Source: Nitrospirota bacterium
GTDB taxonomy: Bacteria > Nitrospirota_A > Leptospirillia > Leptospirillales > Leptospirillaceae
DNA length: 51,352 nt
Reading direction: 5' to 3'
Assembly (NCBI GenBank): GCA_021838585.1
Contig: JAKCDE010000008.1
Span: 1-51,352 of the forward strand
Of the stretch, positions 7,663 through 17,200 are shown piece after piece. Position 1 is the first letter of the stretch, and each line of letters starts with the position of its first letter. A program made the position numbers and the translations under genes. The notes below the pieces were generated by a model. That model had not been told where the DNA came from. It worked only from the letters and a program-made list of their open reading frames with translations, and ran no database searches.

Positions 7663-8571
7663 ATGAGGTTCACGCAGGTTCCGTCGCTTCTCCCGCTGCT
7701 CTCCATTGTTCTTCTGTCCCTGATCTGGGGGTACAACTGGGTCGTCATGAAGACCGCCCTCAGGGATTGCCCCCCTCTCCTGTTCGCCGCGATGCGGGTT
7801 CTGGGGGGAACCGTGGTCCTCTTCCTGATCCTGCGACTCATGCGCCGTCCGCTCGCACCTCCTCCGATCACAGTCATTCTCCCCTTGGGCCTTCTCCAAT
7901 CCACCGGATTCGTGGGATGCACCCTTTGGGCCCTCGAATACGGAGGAGCGGGGAAGACGGCCATCCTGGTCTACATGATGCCCCTCTGGCTGGTCCTTCT
8001 GGCGGCGCCGCTCCTTGGAGAGCGCATCCGTGGTCTCCAAGTGCCGGCGCTCGCCCTGGCCTTTCTCGGACTGCTCCTCATTCTCAACCCCTGGCATCTT
8101 CAGGGAGGAAAGGGAATGATCCTGGCCCTTCTCTCGGGAATCTTCTGGGCCTCCTCGGCCGTGTGGCAGAAAAAACATCCGTCCCCCGGATTCGACCTTC
8201 TCGATGTGACCGCCTGGCAGATGCTTTTTGGAGGGATCGCCCTCCTGATAATCGCCCTTGTCATGGATCCTTTGCGGATCCATTGGACGATCGGCTTGGC
8301 CGGGGCCCTTTTCTACAACGCAGTTCCGGGAAATGCGCTTGCCTGGATCCTGTGGGCTTATGCCCTCCATCGCCTCCCGTCCGGAATGGCCGGGATGGGA
8401 ACCCTTTTGGCCCCCGCCGTCGGAATCCTTGCGGCCTGGATCCAGCTGGGAGAGCGGCCCGGACCCATGGAAGGGGCGGGAATGGGACTGATCCTGCTCG
8501 GGATGATCCTCGTGACCCTCCAGCACTTCCGGGGTCAGGAAGAGCCCCCCTTCTCCTCTGCGCAGGAATAA
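7663..8571 (+). CDS. EamA/DMT superfamily transporter
   Basis: A 302-residue inner-membrane protein made of two repeated EamA units of about five hydrophobic helices each. The first unit opens with LLSLIWGYNWVVMKTAL, the typical (L/I)xWGxxxxxxK start of the family. The second begins around residue 150 (LALLSGIFWASSAVWQKK). Both end in conserved GE-containing turns (LLGERIRG and QLGERPGP). Length is typical of the 10-TM drug/metabolite exporters. The substrate cannot be deduced; family members export amino acids, nucleosides or other small metabolites. The ATG has only a weak ribosome site. The gene stands alone between the tRNA terminator and the large GGDEF gene. Confidence 0.9.
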   Translation: MRFTQVPSLLPLLSIVLLSLIWGYNWVVMKTALRDCPPLLFAAMRVLGGTVVLFLILRLMRRPLAPPPITVILPLGLLQSTGFVGCTLWALEYGGAGKTAILVYMMPLWLVLLAAPLLGERIRGLQVPALALAFLGLLLILNPWHLQGGKGMILALLSGIFWASSAVWQKKHPSPGFDLLDVTAWQMLFGGIALLIIALVMDPLRIHWTIGLAGALFYNAVPGNALAWILWAYALHRLPSGMAGMGTLLAPAVGILAAWIQLGERPGPMEGAGMGLILLGMILVTLQHFRGQEEPPFSSAQE

Positions 8572-8625
8572 TCCCGCCTGACGTGAGGCCATTCCCCCAG
8601 GATGGCGGACACTCCTTTTACGGAG

Positions 8626-8631
8626 TATAAT
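8626..8631 (+). promoter_or_regulatory. consensus -10 element upstream of the 1562-aa GGDEF gene
   Basis: A perfect TATAAT stands 75 bases before the start codon. The -35 region at the right spacing is poor, so an activator may be needed if this promoter is real. Confidence 0.4.
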
Positions 8632-8647
8632 TTGTTGGGTAAGTGGG

Positions 8648-8673
8648 ACTCTTTTCATCAGGAATGAAAGAGT
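8648..8673 (+). other. hairpin in the predicted 5' leader of the GGDEF gene
   Basis: Arms 8648-8658 and 8664-8673 pair over 10 bp with one bulged T and a five-base loop CAGGA. There is no T tract, so it is not a terminator. It lies between the TATAAT and the ribosome site AAGGAGG and could affect RNA stability or bind a protein. It does not match the c-di-GMP riboswitch consensus as I know it. Confidence 0.4.
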
Positions 8674-8706
8674 GAGACTTGCGATTCCTCTGAATAAGGA
8701 GGCTGC

Positions 8707-11700
8707 ATGGTCCGGTCGTCTCTCGAGCACTTCCGGAAAGCGGCTCTCGAAATCAAAGCCGAACTCTTTGGGAAGACGACCGAACAGTCGCTCTGTGACC
8801 GCGTTGTCGAACTGATCCTTGAGAAAAACCGAAGCAACATCGTCTTCATCCTCCGCCCGGATACCTCCTTCCGTTCTCTCAAAATCCAATCCATTGCCTG
8901 CATCGACCCGACGCTCTGTGAGGTCTTTCTTCCCCTCACCTTCTCTCTCGACCTGGATTCTTCTGACCGCCTTCCTCCGGTCCTGGCTTTTCGGGAAGGG
9001 CGGGTCATCGACCCTGAAAGAGAGATCCTTCCTCTAGAATCGGGTCTCGGTGAAGCGGGGGAGGGGAAGGCCCTGCTTCGTTCCCTTGTCGGGATCCCTC
9101 TTTTCCAGTTCTCCTCCCCGGGAGTCGGGGAAAACCGGGATGCCCTTCCTTATGGCGTCCTGGCCTTTGACCTCCCCGACCATGAGCATTATCCGGATCC
9201 CCTTCGGGAGAGCGTGGAGCAGATTGTCCGGGAACTGGGAGTGGCCCTTGCCCGCCTTGAGAGGCGCAACCGGTGCGTCCGGATTCTTGACGCGGGTCTG
9301 GAGGCGGAGCACCCCGAAGAAATGTCAATGTATCTGATCCGTTTGGCCCTTGAAATGGGCCAGTTTTTGAGGGACAGCGGCGAACGGGATCCGGTCGGGG
9401 TTTTTGGGGTTTTGGCCGATTCCCTGGCCTATTTTCTGGGATACCCCGTCCTCTGGATCGGAACGATCCCGCCGGGGGAGACCGAATTGCGGATCCTGGC
9501 GCTCGGAGGCGAAGGACGGGAGCTCTTCTCGGGGCTCCGGATCAGTATCGACCAGAAAATTCCGGAAGGCTGGGGACTCGTTGGAGAGTGCGCCTCGCTT
9601 GGAGGCCCCCGGGAGGGCGATCTCCTCTCTTCCGACCCGCGCTTCTTTCCCTGGAGGGATCGCTTCAGGAAGACGGGTGTGGAGAGCGCCCTTGTCGACC
9701 AGACCCTGACCTCCAGGGGGGAAAGAGTCTACCTTGCGCTCTACCGGAAAAAGTCCGGTCCGTTCTATGGCGGGGTGGTCGAGCTGGTCTCCACTCTCGT
9801 CCGGGACCTGGCGTCCTTCCTCGATCGCTTCCACCTGAAGAAGGAGCGGGAAAAGCTGGACTCCTCGAGAAAGGCTCTTCGCCTCATCCAGAAGGAGATG
9901 TGGAGAATGGAGACCTCCTGCCGGATGATCGAGGGGGTTGTCCGTATTGTCTCCGGCCATAACGATCTTCAGGGCGTCCTTGTCCTGGAAGCGGATGCCC
10001 AGGGGGATTTGGTGCCTGTCTCCCTCTCCTGCAATTCCCTTGAGCGTGAAGCGGAAGTCCGTTCCCTTTTCCTTGCCATGAAGGAAAACAAATCCTTTCA
10101 GGAAGAGAGCATTTGGGAACGGGCCTTTCTCTCGGGGACTTCCGTGATCTCCCGATATCCGATGGGCCGTCCGGAGACAAAAGCCATAACGGAACCGGCC
10201 GATAACCCGGAGACGGGAGGGACGGATCGCGGAGCGCCCCTTCGTGATGTCGGCTCCTCCCTCGCCTGCCCGGTGGGAAGACCGGGCCAGAAGCCGCTGG
10301 CGGTTCTTTGTCTGTGGAGCGACGACCCGGACTATTTCAGCCCTGAAATCATCGCCTCCTTCGGAGAGATATCGGAGACCCTGTCCATGGGGCTTGAACG
10401 GCTTTCCCGGGAAGAGGAGGTCCGGCGTCTGTCTCTTGTGGCCCGGAGGACCAATGACGGAATCCTCCTGCTGGACAGGGAGGGCCGCATCCTCTGGGCA
10501 AACCCTTCATTCCAGGAAAAATTTGGTTACCCACAGGAAAGTCTTTCAGGACGAAGTCCGACAGATTTCATCTTCGAGGAATCCGGAGGGAGGCAAGCCT
10601 GGAATTCCCTCCTATCGGGGGATTTGCATGACCATGTTTTCCGGTGCCGCTCTGAAGGGGGTCATCTTTTCTGGGTCAGAGTCAGCGTGGCCTCCCTTCG
10701 CGAGGAGGAGGGAGAGGGGGGGCTTGTCTGCATCGTGACCGACATCACCACGATGAAGGAGTCGGAGTCTCAGGCTCGCGTGGCTTCGGTTTTCTATCAC
10801 GCCCTCTCGGAGACAATTCAGGCGTTGGGCGATCTATCCGAGGCCGCGTCCCCCGCTCTCGCCTCCCTTTGCGATACCCTGAGGGAGGTTCTGGGGGCCA
10901 CCGCCGTCTATCTTGGCCGACTTCCCTTCGGCTCGACGGTGGTCGAGAGAATGGCTTTTTCGGGACCGGATGAGTGGTATGAAACCCTTGGAAGAGGAGG
11001 GGGGCCGGACGGACCTCTTTACGCCCGCGCCCTGACTGAATCCCTTCGAACCGGGCGCTCCCAGATCTACCGGGAGGAGGAAAGGGAATCGACCTTGGCC
11101 CGGGGAGAAGAAAATGCAAGAAGCCGGGTTGCCGGAGGACTCACGGCGACCGTCGTCCGCTCGGGAGGAGAAAAGATCGTGCTCGAGGTGCTCTTCCCCG
11201 ACGAAGAGCTGATAAGAGACGAATCGGCGATCGTTTTTCAGAGAATCATCAATGAAGTGGCCTCCTATCTCGAGCGGCTCGAATCCCGGGATCGGCAGAT
11301 CCGCATCGAGAACTACAGGGCCGCCCTGCAGCTGTTTGCCCGCCAGCTCCTCTCGGCATCGACCGAGGATGAAGCCTTCCGCCTGCTGGTTCGGATCCTT
11401 TCCGAGCGGACCGATACTCTGGCCGTCGATTGTCTGGTTCCGGAAGGAGAGACCCTCGTCCGGAAATTTCTGGGGGGAGATCTGGCAGATGTGATCGGGA
11501 CACTCCCCGACAGGATTCCTGCCGTCATACCCGCAGACGGAGCGATTCCGACGCCAACGCGCGCCTACCTGCTGAAGAAATCGGTGTTCGTGAAGAATCC
11601 GGCGTCGGATCCACGGATGCTCGACTTCTATCGCACCCCCCCCTTTGAAACCATCTCTCTCGTGGCGGCACTTCCGGTGCCGGGGCCCCGCCAGGAAGAC

Positions 11701-13395
11701 GCCCCTCTCGCCCTCCTCACGTTGTTCTTCTCCGATCCCAAGGCGCTCGACGATCCCATCCTCATGGAACTCGTCGCCAATATTCTCGATCATGCGTCCC
11801 GGACCATCGAGCGCTTGCGACTTCTCCGAAAGATGGAAAGCCTCTCCGTCGAGGATCCTCTCACGGGACTTCTGAACAGAAGAGGCCTGGGACTTTTCCT
11901 CCCTCCCCTTCTGTCAAACCTCAGGAGACGGCAGGAACGCGCCCTTCTGGGGATCCTCGACATGGACGACTTCAAGGGGGTGAACGACAGCTATGGACAC
12001 GCCGCGGGGGACGCGCTTCTGATCGCCGTAGGGCAGCGTCTCCAGCAGGGAACACGGAGAGAGGATATTGTCGCCCGACTGGGCGGAGACGAGTTCGTGG
12101 TGGTCGTCCAGCTTCCGTCCGGAGGTGAGGGAGCGGAAGAAGGAGATCCGGTCCATGGGGCGATGGACCGGATCGGACAGCTTCTCCTTGAGCCCTATGC
12201 GCTGGAGGGAGGCCCTCCGGGGGGAACGACGGTCGCTTTTTCAATGGGAATCACTGTCCTGCCCGAAGACGATGCCGAACCCGACGCTCTGTTGCGCCAT
12301 GCGGACGAAGCCCTGTATGTCTCGAAAAGGCAGAAAGGAAATCGGAGCCGGTGGTGGTCCCTCTGGGAGCCGTCGGGCTCTCCACGCCCTCCCTTCGATC
12401 TGCTGGACCAGACCCGGGGCCGGATCTTTTCCGACGCCTATGGGGAGAAGGCCCGGAATCTCCTCTTGCAGGTTTCGGAGCGTTTTGAAGTCGGGATATC
12501 CGAATTTTCCGGATCTTTTTACGAAAATCTCGCCTCGACTCCCCGGAGCCGGGAGATTCTCGGGAGGCTTTCGACGAAGGAGTCGGTCCTTCTCCGGGAA
12601 AAGCAGGAGCGCCATCTCCGGGAGATGCTTCGGCCCGACATGACCGAGGAGGAGCACCGGCGGTTGGCCCGTCGGGTCGGACGGGTCCACGCCGTGGTCG
12701 GCGTCTCCCCCTCCGAAATGGGAGAGGCTCTGCGGGTCTGTATGACCTTCCTCCTGGAGATTGTCGAACGATTGCCTTTTCCTCCCGGGGAAAGGGTGTC
12801 ACTGTGGTCGATCGTCTCCCGCCGGGCCGGCGTGGAGCTTTCGGAGCAGCTGGAGGGGATGGAAGAATTCGAGCGGGAGCGAATGGAGGCGGTGGCCGGC
12901 GCGAACGATCTCCTCCTCTCCAAAGGGCGCTATCCGGACTTTATCCGGTCGCTCTTCGGGAGAGTCCTGCGGATGGAGGGGATCCAGGCAGCCCTTCTTC
13001 TTCGGTCGGAAAACGATTCGGAATTTCAGGTGGAGTTTGCCGGGGGGCTCGCGAATCCATTCTTGGGGGAGGGGGAAGGAGAGGTTGCCCCTTTTATGAA
13101 AGAGCTCCTGGGCGAGGCCTGGGCCTCGGAGAGCGCCGTCACTCTTCCCATCATACGATCCGGCTCCGGACTCTCGGAGGAAGGGGCGGGGGTGATTCTT
13201 TCCGAAGGCTTTCGGAGTCTCACCCTTGTTCCGTCCAGCGACCGAAAGGTCTCCCCGGCATTCCTTCTGTTGATGGCCTCCTCCTGGACCGGCTATTTCG
13301 ACACCCCTTCCGCGACCTTCTTTGTGAAGGAGCTCCGCTCGATTCTTCGGCAGGCCGACCGCCAGTTCCGGGATCGGGAACCGTCGCGTCTTTGA
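8707..13395 (+). CDS. GAF/PAS sensor diguanylate cyclase with globin-sensor-like and GAF-like C-terminus (1562 aa)
   Basis: A very long soluble signalling protein; AAGGAGG four to five bases before the ATG fixes the start. It holds several GAF-like units (about 15-180, 200-385, 400-560, 695-870 and 885-1040) and one PAS domain (about 577-690, with GILLLDREGRILWANPSF). The GGDEF domain spans about 1045-1215, with DPLTGLLNRRG, GILDMDDFKGVND, YGHAAGD and an intact GGDEF at 1126-1130. The product-inhibition I-site RRED sits exactly five residues earlier, so active, feedback-controlled c-di-GMP synthesis is expected. Residues about 1255-1400 look like a protoglobin/globin-sensor domain, with the family-typical stretch RVGRVHAVVGVSPSE offering a proximal heme histidine near 1327. 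A last GAF-like unit covers about 1420-1555. No membrane segment is seen. GAF boundaries are approximate; the globin call is moderate. Confidence 0.88.
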   Translation: MVRSSLEHFRKAALEIKAELFGKTTEQSLCDRVVELILEKNRSNIVFILRPDTSFRSLKIQSIACIDPTLCEVFLPLTFSLDLDSSDRLPPVLAFREGRVIDPEREILPLESGLGEAGEGKALLRSLVGIPLFQFSSPGVGENRDALPYGVLAFDLPDHEHYPDPLRESVEQIVRELGVALARLERRNRCVRILDAGLEAEHPEEMSMYLIRLALEMGQFLRDSGERDPVGVFGVLADSLAYFLGYPVLWIGTIPPGETELRILALGGEGRELFSGLRISIDQKIPEGWGLVGECASLGGPREGDLLSSDPRFFPWRDRFRKTGVESALVDQTLTSRGERVYLALYRKKSGPFYGGVVELVSTLVRDLASFLDRFHLKKEREKLDSSRKALRLIQKEMWRMETSCRMIEGVVRIVSGHNDLQGVLVLEADAQGDLVPVSLSCNSLEREAEVRSLFLAMKENKSFQEESIWERAFLSGTSVISRYPMGRPETKAITEPADNPETGGTDRGAPLRDVGSSLACPVGRPGQKPLAVLCLWSDDPDYFSPEIIASFGEISETLSMGLERLSREEEVRRLSLVARRTNDGILLLDREGRILWANPSFQEKFGYPQESLSGRSPTDFIFEESGGRQAWNSLLSGDLHDHVFRCRSEGGHLFWVRVSVASLREEEGEGGLVCIVTDITTMKESESQARVASVFYHALSETIQALGDLSEAASPALASLCDTLREVLGATAVYLGRLPFGSTVVERMAFSGPDEWYETLGRGGGPDGPLYARALTESLRTGRSQIYREEERESTLARGEENARSRVAGGLTATVVRSGGEKIVLEVLFPDEELIRDESAIVFQRIINEVASYLERLESRDRQIRIENYRAALQLFARQLLSASTEDEAFRLLVRILSERTDTLAVDCLVPEGETLVRKFLGGDLADVIGTLPDRIPAVIPADGAIPTPTRAYLLKKSVFVKNPASDPRMLDFYRTPPFETISLVAALPVPGPRQEDAPLALLTLFFSDPKALDDPILMELVANILDHASRTIERLRLLRKMESLSVEDPLTGLLNRRGLGLFLPPLLSNLRRRQERALLGILDMDDFKGVNDSYGHAAGDALLIAVGQRLQQGTRREDIVARLGGDEFVVVVQLPSGGEGAEEGDPVHGAMDRIGQLLLEPYALEGGPPGGTTVAFSMGITVLPEDDAEPDALLRHADEALYVSKRQKGNRSRWWSLWEPSGSPRPPFDLLDQTRGRIFSDAYGEKARNLLLQVSERFEVGISEFSGSFYENLASTPRSREILGRLSTKESVLLREKQERHLREMLRPDMTEEEHRRLARRVGRVHAVVGVSPSEMGEALRVCMTFLLEIVERLPFPPGERVSLWSIVSRRAGVELSEQLEGMEEFERERMEAVAGANDLLLSKGRYPDFIRSLFGRVLRMEGIQAALLLRSENDSEFQVEFAGGLANPFLGEGEGEVAPFMKELLGEAWASESAVTLPIIRSGSGLSEEGAGVILSEGFRSLTLVPSSDRKVSPAFLLLMASSWTGYFDTPSATFFVKELRSILRQADRQFRDREPSRL

Positions 13396-13485
13396 CCGGG
13401 CTCCCGACCGGCATTCCTGGCGTCTTCCCTTTTTCGACCCCAGGAGTCCGGCTCTTTTTCGGGATTCTTTTTCATTCGTTTTCCC

Positions 13486-13515
13486 TTGAATTATGTCTTT
13501 TGAGGGCGATAAGAT
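13486..13515 (+). promoter_or_regulatory. candidate promoter of the cupin gene
   Basis: TTGAAT (13486-13491) and TAAGAT (13510-13515) are 18 bases apart in the AT-rich gap before the cupin gene. It does not resemble an ECF-sigma promoter. Confidence 0.4.
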
Positions 13516-13563
13516 AGAACAATTCATATTTTATATGGGGGAATCCCGGAAGGAGTGACGAGA

Positions 13564-14223
13564 ATGCTCAATGCGGACCGCGATCTTCGTGTGGTCGTCG
13601 GGGCAGAGGACCGACATTTTGTCGAAGAGGAGGCTGGCATGGTGTGTCTCCTCGAATCGCTCCCCGGGGAAAGGGCGACCTTTTTCATCTCCTTGCCCAC
13701 GGGGGGGCGGCTTTTTGGGGAAGAGTCCTCCGTCGACAGGGAGGTCCTTGTCATGGCGGGGGAGATCGCGGCCGGTGGCCGGCTCTGGCCGAAGGGGTCC
13801 TATCTCCGCCTGGCGGCGGGGAGAGGCATTTCCGGGCCGACGGCGCGGGAAGAGGGTGCGTTCCTGTTCGTGAAATCCGGCCCCTTTCCCGAAGAAGACC
13901 GCCGAAGTCTCGGGATCGTCACCTCGGATGACCTCTGGTCTCCCGGTCTGGTGGAGGGGCTCTCGGTTTTGCCCCTCTTTTCCGGCGGGACGGCGAATAC
14001 CGCCCTCGTCCGATGGGCTCCGGGAACGGTCTTTCAGCCCCACCGCCATTTCGGCGGAGAGGAAATTCTTGTCCTGTCCGGAGTCTTCGAAGACGAGCAC
14101 GGGGCCTATTCCGAAGGAAGCTGGTACCGGGCCCCTCACATGAGCCGGCATTTTCCTTTCTCGACGCAGGGATGCACCATCTTTGTCAAGACTGGCCACC
14201 TTCTGGCGGCTTCGGCGGCGTGA
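13564..14223 (+). CDS. ChrR-like bicupin protein without anti-sigma domain
   Basis: A 219-residue protein starting at the ATG at 13564, eight bases after AGGAG; a GTG at 13555 is an in-frame alternative. Two cupin-like halves can be seen. The C-terminal one is the ChrR cupin type: PGTVFQPHRHFGGEEILVLSGVF supplies H160, H162 and E166, with H196 in APHMSRH, the usual three-His/one-Glu metal site. It ends GCTIFVKTG. The N-terminal half has the strand pattern but none of those histidines. ChrR itself has an N-terminal zinc anti-sigma domain, absent here, and no sigma factor gene is adjacent. A metal-binding sensor or enzyme role is possible. It is followed closely by the GGDEF-EAL gene. Confidence 0.8.
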   Translation: MLNADRDLRVVVGAEDRHFVEEEAGMVCLLESLPGERATFFISLPTGGRLFGEESSVDREVLVMAGEIAAGGRLWPKGSYLRLAAGRGISGPTAREEGAFLFVKSGPFPEEDRRSLGIVTSDDLWSPGLVEGLSVLPLFSGGTANTALVRWAPGTVFQPHRHFGGEEILVLSGVFEDEHGAYSEGSWYRAPHMSRHFPFSTQGCTIFVKTGHLLAASAA

Positions 14224-14251
14224 CGTCAATTCCGGTGAGGGGAGGTCTTTC

Positions 14252-17200
14252 GTGAGTCCTGTCGCCATTTCCCCGCGGGAGGAACTCTATCGGGCGGCGC
14301 TGACGGCCAATCGGCTCTTTGCCCGTTCGATCGATACCCCCCTTGTGGAAACCCTGTCCCAGCTGGCGGACCTCCTTGTGGAAGAACTGGGGGCCCGCCT
14401 CGTGACGATCGGACGCCTTGACCGGGAGACCCTCTCCCTCGGCTTTCTCGCTGTCGCCGGACCGGCCGCCGACTATGCCCGGGGCCTCGTTCTTTCGGCC
14501 GAATCAGGGAATCCCCTGGGGAACGGACCGGCGGGACAGGTGCTCCGCTCCGGGCGTCCCATGGTGGCGATGCTTCCCGATGACCTTCCTTCCGGAATGG
14601 AGATCTGGAAAGAACGGGTCCGGACACATCGTCTGGGGGGCAGTGCCCTGGCTCCGGTCCATACGCGGGACGGCCTTTGGGGGCTTCTGTCGGTCTACCG
14701 GGATTCGGAGACGGCCTTCAGCCCCGACATTCTTCCGATTCTCGAGTCCTTCGCATCGGATATCGGGGCCTTTCTCGACCGCAGGAAGGAAAGTCGGGAG
14801 CTTGGGGTTCGCCGGATCTATCAGTCGGCCTTTGAAGCCCTTCAGACCCGTTTCCTCGCCGGCCTGTCCCGTCCGGAGGTTCTCCGGGAGGTGGTCCGGA
14901 CTCTTGTCGACTCCGGGGCGCTCCCCGCCGCCTGGATCCTCGAGCGTAAGGGCCCCCGGGAAGGGGGCGGGGAGCTACGCCTCTTCGACGCGTCGGGGGA
15001 GGCCTCCCCCGACCTTACTTTCCAAAAACTCCTCCGGGAGACCGTCGAAGGCTCTCCGGGTCCGGACGGATCCTTTCCCCTCTTTGTGGAAATTCCCGGG
15101 GACGCGGTGTCTTCGGAGCTTCCTGCGGCCAGGGAGGGGAGCTCTTCCCTGAAATCCCTGATGCTCTTTCCCCTGTCCTTCCTTCCGGACCACCGTCCCG
15201 ACACCTTTCTCGTGGCCGCCTTTTCTTCCCTGCGCCATCCACCGGACGCGGTGGTCGACCTTCTCTCCCAGATCGCGGCCAGTGCGCGGATGGCTCTGAG
15301 CCAGTCCCAGGATCGCCTGAGACTCGAACGGTATGCGGCCTTTTACCGGTCGATGGGGGAGTCGAGCCAGCTGATGGCCCGTCATCCCCCTCCCCAGCTT
15401 CTCTTTGACGGACTCTGCGAAATTCTGGTCAACTCGACCGGACTTGAACTGGCCTTCATCTCGTTGCTCGAAGAGGGTCAGAAGGTGCGGGTGATGTCGG
15501 CCCGAGGCCGCGCCCGCCCCTTCCTCGAGGGGGCGCTCTTCTCCGTCGACCCGGAGGATCCGGGTCGATGTCTCATCCACAGCCGGACCCTGGAGACCGA
15601 AGCCGTTCTCTTCATCCCCTTCCTGGAGGGATGGCTCTGCTCGGATGCGGTGCGGGAGGCGGCCCGTCCATGGGGCCTCCGGAACACGCTGACGGTTGCG
15701 ATCCGGAAGGAGGGAAAACCCATCGGGCTCATGGGTCTGGTTTCGGGACAGGAGGACTTTTTCGACGCGACCCTGGAAGAACTTCTGGCCGGACTCTCGC
15801 GCGACATCACCTTTTCCCTCGAGTTTCAGGAGCGGCAGGACCGCCTCGTCCGTGTGTCGATCACGGACTCCCTGACCGGGCTTCCCAACAGAAATGCCTT
15901 TTCCGAGGATGTCTCCCGCCTTCTTTCGGAAACGGCTCGGAAGGGTGGCGGAATGGCCGTGGGCATCCTCGACCTGGACGGGTTCAAGGGGTGGAACGAT
16001 GCCTATGGTCACAGCGAGGGGGACCGGCTTCTCAAGGAGCTGGCCGAGCTTCTTCGGGAGATCCTTGGGAAGCGGGGAGTCGTGGCGCGTCTGGGAGGGG
16101 ACGAATTCGGATTCTGCCTGACGGGCTCCACGACGGAAGAGGCCCGAAGCCTCTCGGAAGACCTGTCCCGGGAGGTCCTGACGGCGGTTCAGAAGGTCGA
16201 CCATGGGCTCAACCTGGTGACCGGAAGCCTCGGGTGGGCCCTCTATCCCCTCGTAGGCGACAGCTACCGGGATCTTCTCGCCCATGCGGACGAGGCCCTC
16301 TATGCCGCGAAGCGAGGGGGGCGCAATACCGTCCGCTTCTTCGGCGGGGAGATCGCCAGCGCCCTGCAACGCCGCATCGAGACCCACCGGAGTTTTCCCT
16401 CAGCCATCGAGAAGGGGGACCTGGTGTTCTGGGTTCAGCCCCAGCTCGACTGCCGGACGGGACAGGTGGAAGGGGTGGAGATGCTGGTCCGCTGGAAACA
16501 GGGAGATCGGATCCTCCTTCCCGGAGCCTTCATGCCCGAGGTCGAGAAGGATCCCGTGCTGATCCGGATGCTCGGGGTCCATGCCATGAGGCAGGCCCGG
16601 CTTCTCCGGGAGCGGCTTCTCCGGTCGGGCCGCTTCCTGAGGGTCTCTTTAAATATCGGAGCCGGCCATTTCCTTCATGAGGAATTCCTGTCCAACGTGG
16701 AGGAGTCGGTCGGGGAGGCCGGAGGGGACGGGCTGGTCCTCGAGGTCACGGAAACCGCCGCCCTCGAGGACATGTCTCGGACGACGCGGCTGGTCGAAGA
16801 GCTGAAGCGCCGGGGCTTCGGGGTCTCCCTCGACGACTTCGGGACGGGATACTCCTCCCTCCACTATGCGGCCGATCTCTCGATGACGGAGATCAAGCTC
16901 GATTCCTATTTTCTCCGACGGTTCCGGAGCTACACCAATGCCTTCGCCGTCGTGGGGTCGACCCTTCTCCTCGCCGATCTTTCGGGAAGCCGTCTCGTCG
17001 GGGAGGGACTCGAGTTTCCCGAGGACCTTGCGCTCTGGCTTCGCATGGGAGGCCGTCTGATCCAGGGTTATCTTCTCGCGCGTCCCATGCCGGAAGAGGA
17101 GCTTCTTCCCTGGCTTGAGCGGCCCCTGCCTCCGGAGCTCGTGCTGGTCTCTCCGGTCTATCCGGTCGAGGATCTTCCCTTTCTGGAATACGCCTTTCGC

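Noticed and set aside
8626..8706. c-di-GMP riboswitch upstream of the large cyclase gene
   Set aside because: The hairpin lacks the conserved core bases of either known c-di-GMP riboswitch class.
14975..16387. 470-codon minus-strand frame in the GGDEF-EAL gene
   Set aside because: No motif, wholly inside a well-supported coding region.
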